This document shows, piece by piece, positions 26,191 through 37,422 of a stretch of DNA of 64,000 bases; position 1 is the stretch's first letter, and each line of letters starts with the position of its first letter. This stretch comes from Candidatus Poseidonia sp. (lineage in GTDB: Archaea; Thermoplasmatota; Poseidoniia; Poseidoniales; Poseidoniaceae): assembly GCA_016778305.1 (NCBI GenBank), contig JADHPT010000001.1, positions 1 to 64,000 of the forward strand, read 5' to 3'. The notes under the pieces were generated by a model that saw only the letters and a program-made list of their open reading frames with translations, was not told the origin of the DNA and did no database searches. Made by a program: the position numbers and the translations under genes.

Positions 26191-29100
26191 ATGAGGAGAA
26201 GTCAATCTACACTGTTGACGACCATAGCGGTCATCTCAAGCCTTCTTTTCATGTCCCAATTTCCAGCCATCTCAAATGTGGCGAACATCCATCCTGACGA
26301 CACTACCCAAACACCTCCACCCAACACCGACACGGATGGTGATATGATCCCTGACGTCCATGAAACGCTCTTTGAAGAATGGATGAACTGGACCTCTGTC
26401 GACGGACGTGATGTATTCCTTCAAGGCATGGACAAAAATAACGCCTCGGATGCATCCACTGATTTTGATCGTGATGGATTGAACGCAACCGAAGAGTTTT
26501 GTTGGCCCTATCCTGCCAACTGTACATCACCTGGATTTCCTCGAGGTTTAACGGGACAACTGGATGAAAATAACGACCGAATCTACCTTGACCCTCGTCT
26601 TTCCGACACCGATGGTGATGGAATGCCCGACGGATATGAGGCGTATATGTGCCTCCGAACAGGTGGTTTTGACACATCAGCACAACGTTACAACTGCGGA
26701 TCCTTTGACCCACTCAACAACAGTGATTTCACCCTCGATGGGGACAACGATGGCTTTGATGTTGACCGAAACGGCGAAATGAGTGAATCCGAACGGTATA
26801 CCGCTCCCGAAGAATACGCCTACGGAACTCCACTCAACTTTACGACAGAGCTCGACGGTTTGTGGTGTCACGCAACCCTTCCAGAGGGTTCAGTTCTCAA
26901 GAGCTGGCCCTACATTCAATCAGGGGCAAATGCGTCCTTCCATAATCTTCTACCAGCCTGCACCACCAATTCAACCGCTCCAGTCGGCGAAGATATGTGG
27001 CTTGGAACCGACCCGCTTCTTGACGATTCGGATCGCTATTATTGGGATGGTTTCTCAATTCGCCCCTTGTATCCATCCTTCGGTGACGGTATGCCCGATG
27101 GGTGGGAAGTTCATTTCGGACTGGACCCCCTCAACCGTAGCAATGCACTTGCCGACCCTGACCGAGACGGCTGGGATACAAATCGTGATGGTGCGATTTC
27201 TGCCGACCTTGCTCGAACGGACACGGCCATGGATTTCGGAGAAGCCCTTTCCACCCTGCAAGAGTACGGCGTTCATTTCGATGAGGGTAATACGGTTTAC
27301 CCGGGACTGAAGTCAACACCACTCGGGGAGGGCACGGATTACAACGTTATGCCACTGGTCTACGATGCGATAGAAGATGAAATGGCCGTCATGCACCACG
27401 ACATACGTGCGCTTGATGAGCAAGATGGAGATCTTTACGTTATGACAAAGTATGGTATTTCAGTACTCAATTTAGAGGAATCTTCCCAATACCATCAATG
27501 GATGCCCCAAGGCGTGGAAATTCACGATGGATTGTTGGTCCGCGCAAACGGCATACCCTACGCCCTTGCTCTCGCTACGACGGCAGGTTTTGGCCTTGCT
27601 CCGCTTTTGGCAGATGGTTCACTCGCCAATCTGGACTCATGGGATTGGAGCATGGTCGGTGAACTTCACGCCCTGTCCCTTCTCCAAGGCACGGACGGAA
27701 ACCAACAGGTGATCGGTCTTGGGCATGCAGGTGTTGGTGGAATCATCGACATCTCGTCGCTCGGATCGATCAGCGAAACCTTCGCTCTCGGGCAAGGTTT
27801 GCGTGCTGGTCTTGAAACAGCTAACGCATCGGTCACGGACATTGAACACGGCTCTGTCGGAGGCTCAACACTCGTTCTTTTCGTAGCTACCGACCGAGGC
27901 CTCATGACGGTTGAAACAGCTTCGGCCCGTGACGAGGCTATTGGTGAATGGCGTTTCTTCTACACTCAAGAATCAACGGGCATCTCACCTGACGTTGATG
28001 AATTGCGCAGTTTGCCGCTCGGTACTGTTGGCAATCCAGCAGAAGTGAGAGACATACTTCTTGACGGTCCTTCGTCAAACAATGCTCAATCTCTATGGTT
28101 TGGAACACCAGCGGGATTGCACAAGATGAATCTCGTAGAGGATACAATCGAGCACAGTGGGCTCCTGTTGCATCCGGGTGTGGACGGTACATTATCCAAA
28201 GAAACCAATAGTATTCAATCGATTTACGTCACAGGTGACGAATTGCTGATTGGTTCAGATTGGGGCATGTGGGCGATTGCCGGTGATTACACCGCCGTAT
28301 ATGGGCTTCAGGATCAGACACGACTTCCGGGTGAAATTACTGCCATCAGCACCATGCTCGTTGATGGGAATATGACCATTTTTGCAGGAGCCTCTCCGGG
28401 ACGCTACGCGAACTTGCAACTCATCGATCCGGGCGCCAATGATTCCGATGCTGACGGCATGCCAGACGGCTGGGAAGTCATTCACGGACTGGACCCCACT
28501 GACCCTTGGGATGCACTTTATGACACCGACGGGGACGGTCTTGATCTCGACCAATCTGGTGATATGAATTTGGAGCGCTTGTGGACCAATCTCGATGAAT
28601 TCCGTTACGTTCAATCAACGCCTGAAGGCTACAATTCAACCGACCCCCGCGAGGGAGATACCGACGGTGACGGATTGGGAGACGGTGCTGAATACTTCGG
28701 ATTCTTCTTTGAAGAATCGAATCTCTGGTGCCATTATGACGTCCAACTTGTCTACATTTGCAACGACGCTGCAGGCCTCGCAGCCAACGACACCTATCTG
28801 CAATATGCCAATATTGACAGCAATACCGATCCCACAAACCACGATTCTGATGGCGATGGTATGCCTGATGGTTGGGAGATTGAACATCGCCGATGGGTGG
28901 GCGCAACCTTCACTGGAGGAAATAACTGGAGTTTAGACCCTCTACGTGCTGAAGATGCAAACTGGGACGCAGACGGTGATGGCTTGCCAAACCTTTGTGA
29001 ATATCAGTGGTCCATTGTGCGATTGGTTGGTCTCAACGGGGATTTACTCGCCGAGTACGGCGAATCCCCTGAAGCCGTAGCCAACTGGTCTGTAGCCGAC

Positions 29101-31935
29101 CCCAATGCCATTGATTCGGATGGAGATACACTTCCCGACGGATGGGAATCCAAAGGCTTGTGCAGTTGGGACCCTTCTCGCAAAGGTGTTAATCCGCTCA
29201 ACGGGTCTGACGCCTTTGAGAACCCAGACGGTGACGGATACGATATCAACAGGGACGGGAGCATCTCATCGGACGAGGCTTTTGTGAACTATCTCGAATA
29301 TCACATCCGTAGCGACCTCTTTAGCGGCAACCAGACACTTGATGGAGTTGAGTTGCCAAATGGCTTCACAACGAATCTTTTCCAGAATATCTCAGAATAT
29401 GGATTGCCTGAAGCCAATTTTGGCGAACGCGCCTCGGGGGCACTCGCAGTAGGGCAATCATCCTACAGCATTGGTGCAGCGGATCCATTGGATGCAGATT
29501 CGGACGACGACGGTATGCCGGACGGGTGGGAAATTTGGTTTGCCCGCTGGGACTTGCTCGAAGATGAATGGACTCTCAATCCAATGGACACTTCAGACCG
29601 TTGGGGTGATGCCGATAACGACGGCATGACCAACTGGGAAGAGTACAACTCCATTTCCCCATTGTATTCCCAAACGGATGCCAACCGCTCATCGCCTCAA
29701 TGGTTTGTTACCACGATCGGTCAAGCCTATGCACTCCAACAATGGCCCGGTATTCCAACCGATTCTTCCTTTGGTGATTTCATTTCCCAGGATCAGATCA
29801 ACGCTACAGGTTGGACCACCGACCCGAACAATGTCGACACTGACGGAGACGGTATGCTCGACGGGCTTGAATTGCTCTTCACGACCTGGAACGTCTCTGC
29901 CAATATGTGGACGCTGAATCCACTGGTCGCAGGGGACGGCGACTTTGATGGGGACGAAGACGGACTTATCGACCGCCAAGAATTTGCCCTCGCGGTGGAA
30001 CAACCAGACAACGGTATTAACCACCCAAGCGACGCGCCACTCTTGCACGTCGATGGTGATTATCAACAACCTACTGAAAAAGCACAGCGTGTCTTCAACA
30101 TCCTCATTTCAAAGGAAACCCGCGGTAAACGGCTCCTCAACGATTTCAATGCATGGCAGCAAGGTGAGCCACCCAATGCCTTCATTGAGGTCATTCTTGG
30201 CATGACGGATCCAACCATTGCTGATACCGACGGTGATGGCATGTACGACGGCTTCGAGTACTGGTTCACCTCTTGGGACCTTGAAGAAAACCGATGGGCG
30301 ATGAATCCTCTTATCGACGGAGACGTGAACTTGGATTCAGACGGAGATAGTTTTGACTGCAACGAAGACGGTACCATCGACGTCAACGAAACTTTCAGCA
30401 ACTTACGTGAATGGGAATCCAGAACGTGGGGGAAATACCTGAACCGAGACACTGTTCCCTCTGGAATCATTGATTTCGGAGAGGATGCCATGGCCGCCTA
30501 CCAGGAAGAACTCGGCTATTCACTGATTCAAGCCCAAAGCGCACTTTACCTTGATTTCGTGGAAAAGGGACAAGACTCTCAGGATCGAATGGCTAAAATC
30601 AACACCTATGATAGCGAAAATTTCAATCGGAGTCTTCGAGGTGTGGCCGATCCGACCCACTCTGATTCCGATAGTGATGGAATTCCAGACGGTTGGGAAT
30701 ACTGCTACGCGACATACGGCATGGACGATATTACGACCATCAATCATTGGGCAGCCAACCCCCTTAACCCGTGGGACGTTAACTACGACGGAGACCATGA
30801 CGGATGGTACGATCGAACCAGCTTTGATACCCCTGCCGAACAAGGCACATGGGAGAATCGGGTCTTTACACCATCTGGGCAACTCATCCAGAATGGACTG
30901 GGAGACCTTCCGTTCACGAATTTCATGGAGTACGGTAACGAGACACGCCCTGACCTCAACGACAGCGACGAGGACAGTCGTACTTTCGTGACGACCGTCG
31001 TGAACGGTGTCGTGACCTCTCACCTACGTGATTACAATTATTCCGATGGACGTGAGGTGTTCAAGTACGGTTCCAATCCGAGTGATAACGACACGGATGG
31101 CGATATGCTCCCTGACTGGTATGAATACAAAATGGGATGGAACGAGAACAATGACAATTTCAGCACCAATCTTGAGATCCGGGTTGTTTGGATCGACGTT
31201 GCCACAGGTGGTCCTTGCGATACGAGTACAACGTCCTGCTTGCCGTTATCACAGGATGGCTCAGGAGGCACACTCAGTCGCCCCGATCTGGAATTCACCT
31301 GGTTTACGTTGGACCCCTCCGACCCGAACGATGCTAACTTCGACCCTGATCAAGATGGGAATTGGGATTGTTCAGGGGCAGGGTGCACCTACGAATCATA
31401 CACAAATTTCCAAGAATTCTATGCCATTACAACCAGTGATTATGCATCTCCAAATGCAGTCCGGCTGAGTGGATTGACCCACGAAGGGGCTCCCGTGACG
31501 GAAGGGTGGCAATTCAGAGCAGCCTTGTTGGGGCTCGGCCAAACAAATGAACTGAACCTCAATTATCTGAAACTTGACAAATATGCTGGCATGGACCGTC
31601 AATATGGTTATATCGTGGACGATGGCGACAGTAATTTCTTGATTGTTGACCCCTCTGATGACGTCGTGTTGATGGCTGGCAATCGGACCGACGCATGGGA
31701 GATCTACTATTCTGGCTCACCAAACACGCCTCCGGTACGGAACGTAGGTGAGCATGAGTTCGGCTGGTATCTTTTGGATTTCGATGATGATCACCTCGCT
31801 GAGGGCAGCAGTCCAATCAATTGGGATACTGATGGGGATTGGATGAATGACTGGTTTGAAGTCCGAGATGATGAGGAAGATGGAATTCGCGGTGACTCCT
31901 CGCCAATCCGGTATGATTCAAGGACCACCTTTTGA
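26191..31935 (+). CDS. Giant secreted Asp-repeat (thrombospondin type 3-like) protein
   Basis: A 1914-residue exported protein with a signal peptide and no C-terminal anchor. About fifteen copies of an acidic calcium-binding-type motif, D-[TS]-D-G-D-G-[ML]-P-D-G-W-E and variants, are spread through the chain. They often alternate with a second block containing W-x-x-N-P-L and D-x-D-G-D-x-x-x-x-x-E. This resembles thrombospondin type 3 or EF-hand-like loops that need Ca2+ to fold. A region of about 360 residues (roughly 390-750) without repeats has beta-propeller-like strands, for example LWFGTPAGLHKM and LLIGSDWGMWAI. The ATG at 26191 places Arg-Arg before the signal core. Longer starts exist. 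The role is unknown. A Ca2+-stiffened stalk or adhesin is plausible in seawater. How it is held at the cell is not visible. Confidence 0.82.
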   Translation: MRRSQSTLLTTIAVISSLLFMSQFPAISNVANIHPDDTTQTPPPNTDTDGDMIPDVHETLFEEWMNWTSVDGRDVFLQGMDKNNASDASTDFDRDGLNATEEFCWPYPANCTSPGFPRGLTGQLDENNDRIYLDPRLSDTDGDGMPDGYEAYMCLRTGGFDTSAQRYNCGSFDPLNNSDFTLDGDNDGFDVDRNGEMSESERYTAPEEYAYGTPLNFTTELDGLWCHATLPEGSVLKSWPYIQSGANASFHNLLPACTTNSTAPVGEDMWLGTDPLLDDSDRYYWDGFSIRPLYPSFGDGMPDGWEVHFGLDPLNRSNALADPDRDGWDTNRDGAISADLARTDTAMDFGEALSTLQEYGVHFDEGNTVYPGLKSTPLGEGTDYNVMPLVYDAIEDEMAVMHHDIRALDEQDGDLYVMTKYGISVLNLEESSQYHQWMPQGVEIHDGLLVRANGIPYALALATTAGFGLAPLLADGSLANLDSWDWSMVGELHALSLLQGTDGNQQVIGLGHAGVGGIIDISSLGSISETFALGQGLRAGLETANASVTDIEHGSVGGSTLVLFVATDRGLMTVETASARDEAIGEWRFFYTQESTGISPDVDELRSLPLGTVGNPAEVRDILLDGPSSNNAQSLWFGTPAGLHKMNLVEDTIEHSGLLLHPGVDGTLSKETNSIQSIYVTGDELLIGSDWGMWAIAGDYTAVYGLQDQTRLPGEITAISTMLVDGNMTIFAGASPGRYANLQLIDPGANDSDADGMPDGWEVIHGLDPTDPWDALYDTDGDGLDLDQSGDMNLERLWTNLDEFRYVQSTPEGYNSTDPREGDTDGDGLGDGAEYFGFFFEESNLWCHYDVQLVYICNDAAGLAANDTYLQYANIDSNTDPTNHDSDGDGMPDGWEIEHRRWVGATFTGGNNWSLDPLRAEDANWDADGDGLPNLCEYQWSIVRLVGLNGDLLAEYGESPEAVANWSVADPNAIDSDGDTLPDGWESKGLCSWDPSRKGVNPLNGSDAFENPDGDGYDINRDGSISSDEAFVNYLEYHIRSDLFSGNQTLDGVELPNGFTTNLFQNISEYGLPEANFGERASGALAVGQSSYSIGAADPLDADSDDDGMPDGWEIWFARWDLLEDEWTLNPMDTSDRWGDADNDGMTNWEEYNSISPLYSQTDANRSSPQWFVTTIGQAYALQQWPGIPTDSSFGDFISQDQINATGWTTDPNNVDTDGDGMLDGLELLFTTWNVSANMWTLNPLVAGDGDFDGDEDGLIDRQEFALAVEQPDNGINHPSDAPLLHVDGDYQQPTEKAQRVFNILISKETRGKRLLNDFNAWQQGEPPNAFIEVILGMTDPTIADTDGDGMYDGFEYWFTSWDLEENRWAMNPLIDGDVNLDSDGDSFDCNEDGTIDVNETFSNLREWESRTWGKYLNRDTVPSGIIDFGEDAMAAYQEELGYSLIQAQSALYLDFVEKGQDSQDRMAKINTYDSENFNRSLRGVADPTHSDSDSDGIPDGWEYCYATYGMDDITTINHWAANPLNPWDVNYDGDHDGWYDRTSFDTPAEQGTWENRVFTPSGQLIQNGLGDLPFTNFMEYGNETRPDLNDSDEDSRTFVTTVVNGVVTSHLRDYNYSDGREVFKYGSNPSDNDTDGDMLPDWYEYKMGWNENNDNFSTNLEIRVVWIDVATGGPCDTSTTSCLPLSQDGSGGTLSRPDLEFTWFTLDPSDPNDANFDPDQDGNWDCSGAGCTYESYTNFQEFYAITTSDYASPNAVRLSGLTHEGAPVTEGWQFRAALLGLGQTNELNLNYLKLDKYAGMDRQYGYIVDDGDSNFLIVDPSDDVVLMAGNRTDAWEIYYSGSPNTPPVRNVGEHEFGWYLLDFDDDHLAEGSSPINWDTDGDWMNDWFEVRDDEEDGIRGDSSPIRYDSRTTF

Positions 31936-32001
31936 TTTCTTATCTCGGATGACTGACCTTTGACCGCATGGTTCAAAGTATATGTCGGCTGTGTTCGCCC
32001 C

Positions 32002-35000
32002 ATGCAAGGTCGCGGTCAGCATTCAAGGACGTCTTATGGCGTATTCTTACTCTTGGTAGGATTGATGTTGTTTACCCCATTGAGTCCAATGGCTGAATTG
32101 TTCGCATCGGATGCGGAAGCTGCCGTGGGCACCCGTCACGTTTACGAATTTAAAGACGGTTCAAACGAATATATTGCTCTCTACCAAGGAGCCAATCCTG
32201 ACCTTGGAGCCGAGGTCTCCTTGCCCAAAGGTGCCTTGGTCACCGATGTGAGCATGACCCTTTCTGGAGCTTCTGCTACGGGTTGGTCTCAAGTCGTTGC
32301 TGATGATCGTGTCCATTGGATTCGAGGAGATGAAACCAACGTTGACGATCGTTCGGGAGATTTGACATTAGCGCTCGACAATCGGAGCCGAAACTTTCTT
32401 CCTCACGGAGATGATGCTTACGTCAATTCGAACTCAGATGCATGGTTGGATAATGGATCCTACGCCTTGCGACAACCACACACTTCCAACGCTACCGAAA
32501 GCCTCTTTTCACAACAATTGACGAAAACCTCGTCGAGTTTCAATGCTCAAAGCCAAGGAGCCATCCTCAAACACCATGATTGGCTCTTCCTGTCCACATG
32601 GTCTTCCTCAACCTTCCACAACGTCGTCCACAGGCTTTATGCCAACAATGCTTCACGAGAATCAATCATCACCCTTGACCAAGCACAGTGCACCCTCCCA
32701 CAGAAGCATTCCTCTTCCTACTACGGCTACTATGGATTCAGGGATTGGACCATCACCGATGATGAACGCCTCTTTGGAATCCTTTCAGGCTATCGTTACA
32801 CCTACGGCTCTTCGGCTCCCGTCAATTATCATCGCGTGTTGGAGATGGATATCTCCAGAGACGATACGTGGACGTGCATTGACTCTTATGACATCTCACC
32901 TTCTGTTGGCGAATACACAGGTATTGCTTACGACCGAGAAACCGGTTTGGTTTGGGTTGCTCACAATGCCATGAACCGCCTCTATGGATATGATTTCTCG
33001 GGTGATGGTACCTCAACCTACACTCGCAGCCAAGAATACTACACGTATTCATCTTCATCGAGTTCCAAGTGGGAATGTGGTGGCACCTTCAGTACCAGCC
33101 AGAAACAGATGCTGCGTGGCCTCGAGATGAACGGTACGACCTTCTTTATGCGCTGCCAAAAAGACGCGTATTACAACGATCGTGACCAACTTGAAGCATG
33201 GTCCATTTCGGGCTCATCAACAGCCCTCATCCCTGAAACTGAGGTTCGACAAATCTCTCGGCTTGGTTACGGGCTCCAGTTTGATGGTGACCGATTCGTA
33301 ACCGTGGACAGCGGATATTCAACCTGGTCCAGTACAACGCTGTATTATCGAGAATTTGGGACAAGTTGGTTGTATGAGACCACACCTGCTCCTGGAACAA
33401 CCACTTGGTACGGAGACGTTGTTGAATCTGGAGACGATGTATTGGCGGTCAATGTCCAGACCTACTGGTCGGCTGCTTCTATTGGGGACCGCGTGGATTA
33501 CTGGGTTTCCGCAGATAACGGCACCCATTGGGAAGCAGTAGAATCAAATCAGACGATTCATTTTGATTATCCCGGTAAGGAATTGGTTTGGAAGGCGCAA
33601 CTGATCGGTTCAACCGCAGTATCATGGTGGGTTGACATGGAATATGCTACGGCCTATACTGCCTCCGGACAATGGGAGTCGCCTCACTTCAATACGGGTA
33701 CAAAAGTCGGTAAAGTACGACCTCAGTGGACAGCGGATGTTCCTGCGGGTACGACCCTACAAGTCACCGTATCCAACGATAACGGTTCTGTATGGATTCC
33801 AGCAGCCAACAATGCTGAGACCAGTTTCTCAACTGAGGCCGCTGGCAATACTCTGAAGTATGGAATTTCCTTTACCACTACGGACCCGTCTCTGACACCA
33901 AGTGTTGACGAGTTCATTCTCGAATACGAAGAGGGTTATCCCGACCGCCCGATGATCGATATTGGCGGCGACGGCGATTATGATTGGGAATCTGATATTT
34001 TCCTCAACGAGTCATCAGTCGTCGCTTCAGACGATTCGGTCGTCGGTGACATAGTCAAGAAAGCACCAACACTGGTTGATGCTTTCAACGACTTCATTCC
34101 AGAGAACGGTGAGGGATGGCTGGACATACCGATCGGCGTCAAGGCAGCGTCTTCTGGAAGGGTTAAAATCTCCAATATTGACATTACCTACGCTATGCAA
34201 ACCCGCGCTGTTGATGCTTCCTTTGAGGGCGGGTTGGCAGCACCGGACGGCATTTATCGCAATTTCATCACTCGTGTTGCACCCGGCGACGATGTTGATC
34301 GGGTGACAAAGGCAGTTATTGCCATCAATCACTCCTACGGTGAAAATCCCACCTTTACATGGGAGCAAGGGGATGCCTGCAGCACCAACAATGATGTTGG
34401 AGAAATTGTCATGTTTGATGCCCCCAATTGCACCTCAACGGTGGATTCTGACGGTGTTGTTTCGATTTGGATGCCGACTTCAGTTAATTGGAGTTGGAAC
34501 GATGAAGCCTCAACCGAAGCGATTATTTCCGTCGAAGATGACTTGGGGGTTGCGGTCAACCAGTGGGATACGACAAGCATGGATTTGGCAGTTGAAAACG
34601 ACATTCAACTTGACGGGCTACAAGTCTGGGAAGAAACAGGGCGCCAATTATACCCCATGGATTGGGTCCGTGGTGGCTTCAATCTCAGTTTCAGTGGTAA
34701 AATACATTTCCAGGATTCACAATTGATGCCTCCAGCCGGTAGTTTTTCACTCCGTGTCATCGGTCAAAATGTCACCTATGATGGCGACCCCATTGGTGAG
34801 CCGACGCAGCTTTACCAAGAAGTCAATCCGGCTTTCGGTGAATATAACATGACCTTCACTTCGCCCATTGAATCAGCACCGGGTGGTATGATTTTCTATG
34901 TTCAGGCTGTGGATTTGAAAAACGGTTCAACCTACACCAACCCCAATTACAATTCGATACGCCTGATTCTTGACGGGAATTCTCCACTTGTTTTGAGTGC

Positions 35001-37422
35001 AACACCTGCAGATGGAGAAGAACGTCACGCTGGGGCTTCTGGAGTTGGACAGGCAGTCTCCATTGTGGTTCAAGATTCCGTGGACCCGCCCAAGCAAATC
35101 AACCTTCACTATTGGATTGGTTGCCGTGCGAGTGAGGCGATTGGATGCAACGATTACAATTTTGATGGTCTACCGAATGAAGATGAGTATGAACTCATGA
35201 CCCTTTCCTCCCCCGAAACTCGTACGGGAGGATTGAACATCTTTGATGGCCTCATTGACGACTCAATGCTGCTTCATAAGCAACGTGTATCCTTCTACGT
35301 CAGCGGAGAAGATGAGCAGGACAATCAGATTGCGATGGGCCAGGGACCTGTATGCCCTCCAAGTTCCATTACCTGTGGCACACGTCCGGGCGAAGTATTG
35401 CCCGATTGGGATGCCGATCTGGTGACCTACTTCATACGACAGGAATTTGAGCCTCTCGTGGATCTTGGTAACTCATCCATCATTGGACACGATGATTACG
35501 AGCCGATGCATCCAGGCATACCATATACGGCTCAAATCAAGTTGAGTGACCGCAATGGTTGGCAAGACATACAATACGTGCAGGTAGCCTTTGGTGGCGA
35601 CCTTGAGGATGATGAATCATCCATGTTCATCACGCTTGAAGAAGGGATCGACGGCCAGCCGGTCGCTACCATCGTGTCTGGTTCCGACAACATCGCCGTC
35701 TCGAATCTCTATTCAACGGTCGAAGTTGAAGAAAATAATGAATCAGTTATCGTCATACAGGCGCGTTTCCAACTTACTTGGATGTTCCCTGAATCCTTTG
35801 ATACCAATGGTGAATCACATTTCATCCCGCGTATTCGTGTAACGGATATGCCCTGCAACGAAGGGGAGATCATTCCATGTTTTGAAGTAACAGAAGGCCT
35901 GGGCGACGACTGGTGGAGTTTGGACAACGATTTCCGCTTTGATACTGAAGCAGGGCACATACGTGCCATTGAACTCCGCAACAGCGAGAATCACTACAAT
36001 TCCGAGAATTATGAGACCATTATCGGGGCAGGACAAGCCCTACGTGTCTCAGGGCGTGTCCTTTTCTCAGAAGGCGAGACACCAGCACCACCGGGTGCAT
36101 TTGACGTCGTCTTTGGAGATTATGAAAATAATTGGCGCACCTCAACACGCGATGATGGTGAGTTCAGTCTTGACCTTCTCGTGCCTTCGGTACGATCGGG
36201 ACGTCTCGATCTCCGCTTGAGCATGGACGACCTTCCCGGACTTGCAGTGGATGAAACTCCCTTTTCCCCACGCGTCCGTCTTGCAGTTGACAGCGTGCGG
36301 CCCACCATCGGCGGAATTGCTCTCAACGGTGTACCTGACGGTTCACCTCTCTCGATTGGCCAGGCTGATAACTTGGAAGTACGTCTTATCACGAACGATG
36401 AGAACGGATTCAATTTCAATGAAGATGCAGTGTTACACTATCGTGTGAAAGCAGGTGAAGCAGAAATTTCACGGGGCAGTGTCCTCCTTCCCGACGTGAT
36501 CTCTTTTGGTTCAGAATTCATTTGGAGCGGTCAGTTGGATTTGACAGATGCAGGAGCGACGACCCTGTTGCCTTCTTACGCAGTTGATGTATGGGTCTCG
36601 GGATCCGATGAAGCAGGTAATCCATACGACACGGCTTCCAATTCAATGATGGAGCCCTTTGCCTCGTGGCCTTTGGCTCTTCTCGGGCCCCGTGTCGACC
36701 TCCAAGATGAAGGCACCAAACTCCAGTGGGATAATCCCAGTCCCTATGCTGGTGATACAGCAACGATGACGGTAACCGCTACCAATCTCGGCGGTAATGG
36801 CATGGTTGAATATGCCCTGCAGGAACTCGTCGAAGGTGGATACTGGTCAACCAGTTCAATGGTCGGCGTAGAAGTTACCACCGGGCAGACCTTCACAGCA
36901 TCTCTTCCAGTGGCAGCCGATGCCCAGGAGGGAACGGCGATTGAATACCGTGTACTGGTGCTCGTTGACGGCGTTGAAATGGACCGTCAAAGTGTTGAAT
37001 CACTCCTGGTCAAGGCAGAAACGGTTCGTGACGGTGAAGCCCTCTCACAGCAGGTTTCTGATGACATCTTCAGCGTGACGTTATTCATCATCGCGCTCAC
37101 ATCACTTTCCTTCGGAATGTATGCACTCGTGCTACGACGTCGAATGTTGGCACCTGAAACCGAGGAGGAAGCCGCCGATCAAACCGAAGAAGTGGTTCAA
37201 GAAATGGAGGATCAAAAGGTCCTTCCGAGCATCGCTACGCCCGCAACGCCTGCACCGCCAAACATGGTTCCTGCTCCTGCAGCACCACCTATCCCCGCAG
37301 CACCCGCTGTGAATCGTACATCTCCACCCCCACTTCCCCCTACTGGACTACCAGAGGGATGGACAGAGAGCCAGTGGAATTCCTACGGTTGGCAATACAT
37401 TGACGCCCTATCAAAGAAGTGA
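32002..37422 (+). CDS. Giant membrane-anchored secreted protein
   Basis: An 1806-residue surface protein. An N-terminal signal peptide is followed by Ser/Tyr/Trp-rich beta regions (a possible propeller around 150-500), Ig-like or discoidin-like modules and one carboxypeptidase-regulatory-like module near 1370. A transmembrane helix lies at about 1690-1712, then a cytoplasmic tail of about 95 residues, first acidic, then Pro/Ala-rich, ending in PEGWTESQWNSYGWQY. That Trp/Tyr ending looks like a deliberate peptide motif and is discussed in the findings. The ATG at 32002 is preferred over a TTG 14 codons upstream. No enzyme motif is recognised. It follows the Asp-repeat gene by 66 bases on the same strand, so the two may form one surface structure. 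Confidence 0.8.
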   Translation: MQGRGQHSRTSYGVFLLLVGLMLFTPLSPMAELFASDAEAAVGTRHVYEFKDGSNEYIALYQGANPDLGAEVSLPKGALVTDVSMTLSGASATGWSQVVADDRVHWIRGDETNVDDRSGDLTLALDNRSRNFLPHGDDAYVNSNSDAWLDNGSYALRQPHTSNATESLFSQQLTKTSSSFNAQSQGAILKHHDWLFLSTWSSSTFHNVVHRLYANNASRESIITLDQAQCTLPQKHSSSYYGYYGFRDWTITDDERLFGILSGYRYTYGSSAPVNYHRVLEMDISRDDTWTCIDSYDISPSVGEYTGIAYDRETGLVWVAHNAMNRLYGYDFSGDGTSTYTRSQEYYTYSSSSSSKWECGGTFSTSQKQMLRGLEMNGTTFFMRCQKDAYYNDRDQLEAWSISGSSTALIPETEVRQISRLGYGLQFDGDRFVTVDSGYSTWSSTTLYYREFGTSWLYETTPAPGTTTWYGDVVESGDDVLAVNVQTYWSAASIGDRVDYWVSADNGTHWEAVESNQTIHFDYPGKELVWKAQLIGSTAVSWWVDMEYATAYTASGQWESPHFNTGTKVGKVRPQWTADVPAGTTLQVTVSNDNGSVWIPAANNAETSFSTEAAGNTLKYGISFTTTDPSLTPSVDEFILEYEEGYPDRPMIDIGGDGDYDWESDIFLNESSVVASDDSVVGDIVKKAPTLVDAFNDFIPENGEGWLDIPIGVKAASSGRVKISNIDITYAMQTRAVDASFEGGLAAPDGIYRNFITRVAPGDDVDRVTKAVIAINHSYGENPTFTWEQGDACSTNNDVGEIVMFDAPNCTSTVDSDGVVSIWMPTSVNWSWNDEASTEAIISVEDDLGVAVNQWDTTSMDLAVENDIQLDGLQVWEETGRQLYPMDWVRGGFNLSFSGKIHFQDSQLMPPAGSFSLRVIGQNVTYDGDPIGEPTQLYQEVNPAFGEYNMTFTSPIESAPGGMIFYVQAVDLKNGSTYTNPNYNSIRLILDGNSPLVLSATPADGEERHAGASGVGQAVSIVVQDSVDPPKQINLHYWIGCRASEAIGCNDYNFDGLPNEDEYELMTLSSPETRTGGLNIFDGLIDDSMLLHKQRVSFYVSGEDEQDNQIAMGQGPVCPPSSITCGTRPGEVLPDWDADLVTYFIRQEFEPLVDLGNSSIIGHDDYEPMHPGIPYTAQIKLSDRNGWQDIQYVQVAFGGDLEDDESSMFITLEEGIDGQPVATIVSGSDNIAVSNLYSTVEVEENNESVIVIQARFQLTWMFPESFDTNGESHFIPRIRVTDMPCNEGEIIPCFEVTEGLGDDWWSLDNDFRFDTEAGHIRAIELRNSENHYNSENYETIIGAGQALRVSGRVLFSEGETPAPPGAFDVVFGDYENNWRTSTRDDGEFSLDLLVPSVRSGRLDLRLSMDDLPGLAVDETPFSPRVRLAVDSVRPTIGGIALNGVPDGSPLSIGQADNLEVRLITNDENGFNFNEDAVLHYRVKAGEAEISRGSVLLPDVISFGSEFIWSGQLDLTDAGATTLLPSYAVDVWVSGSDEAGNPYDTASNSMMEPFASWPLALLGPRVDLQDEGTKLQWDNPSPYAGDTATMTVTATNLGGNGMVEYALQELVEGGYWSTSSMVGVEVTTGQTFTASLPVAADAQEGTAIEYRVLVLVDGVEMDRQSVESLLVKAETVRDGEALSQQVSDDIFSVTLFIIALTSLSFGMYALVLRRRMLAPETEEEAADQTEEVVQEMEDQKVLPSIATPATPAPPNMVPAPAAPPIPAAPAVNRTSPPPLPPTGLPEGWTESQWNSYGWQYIDALSKK

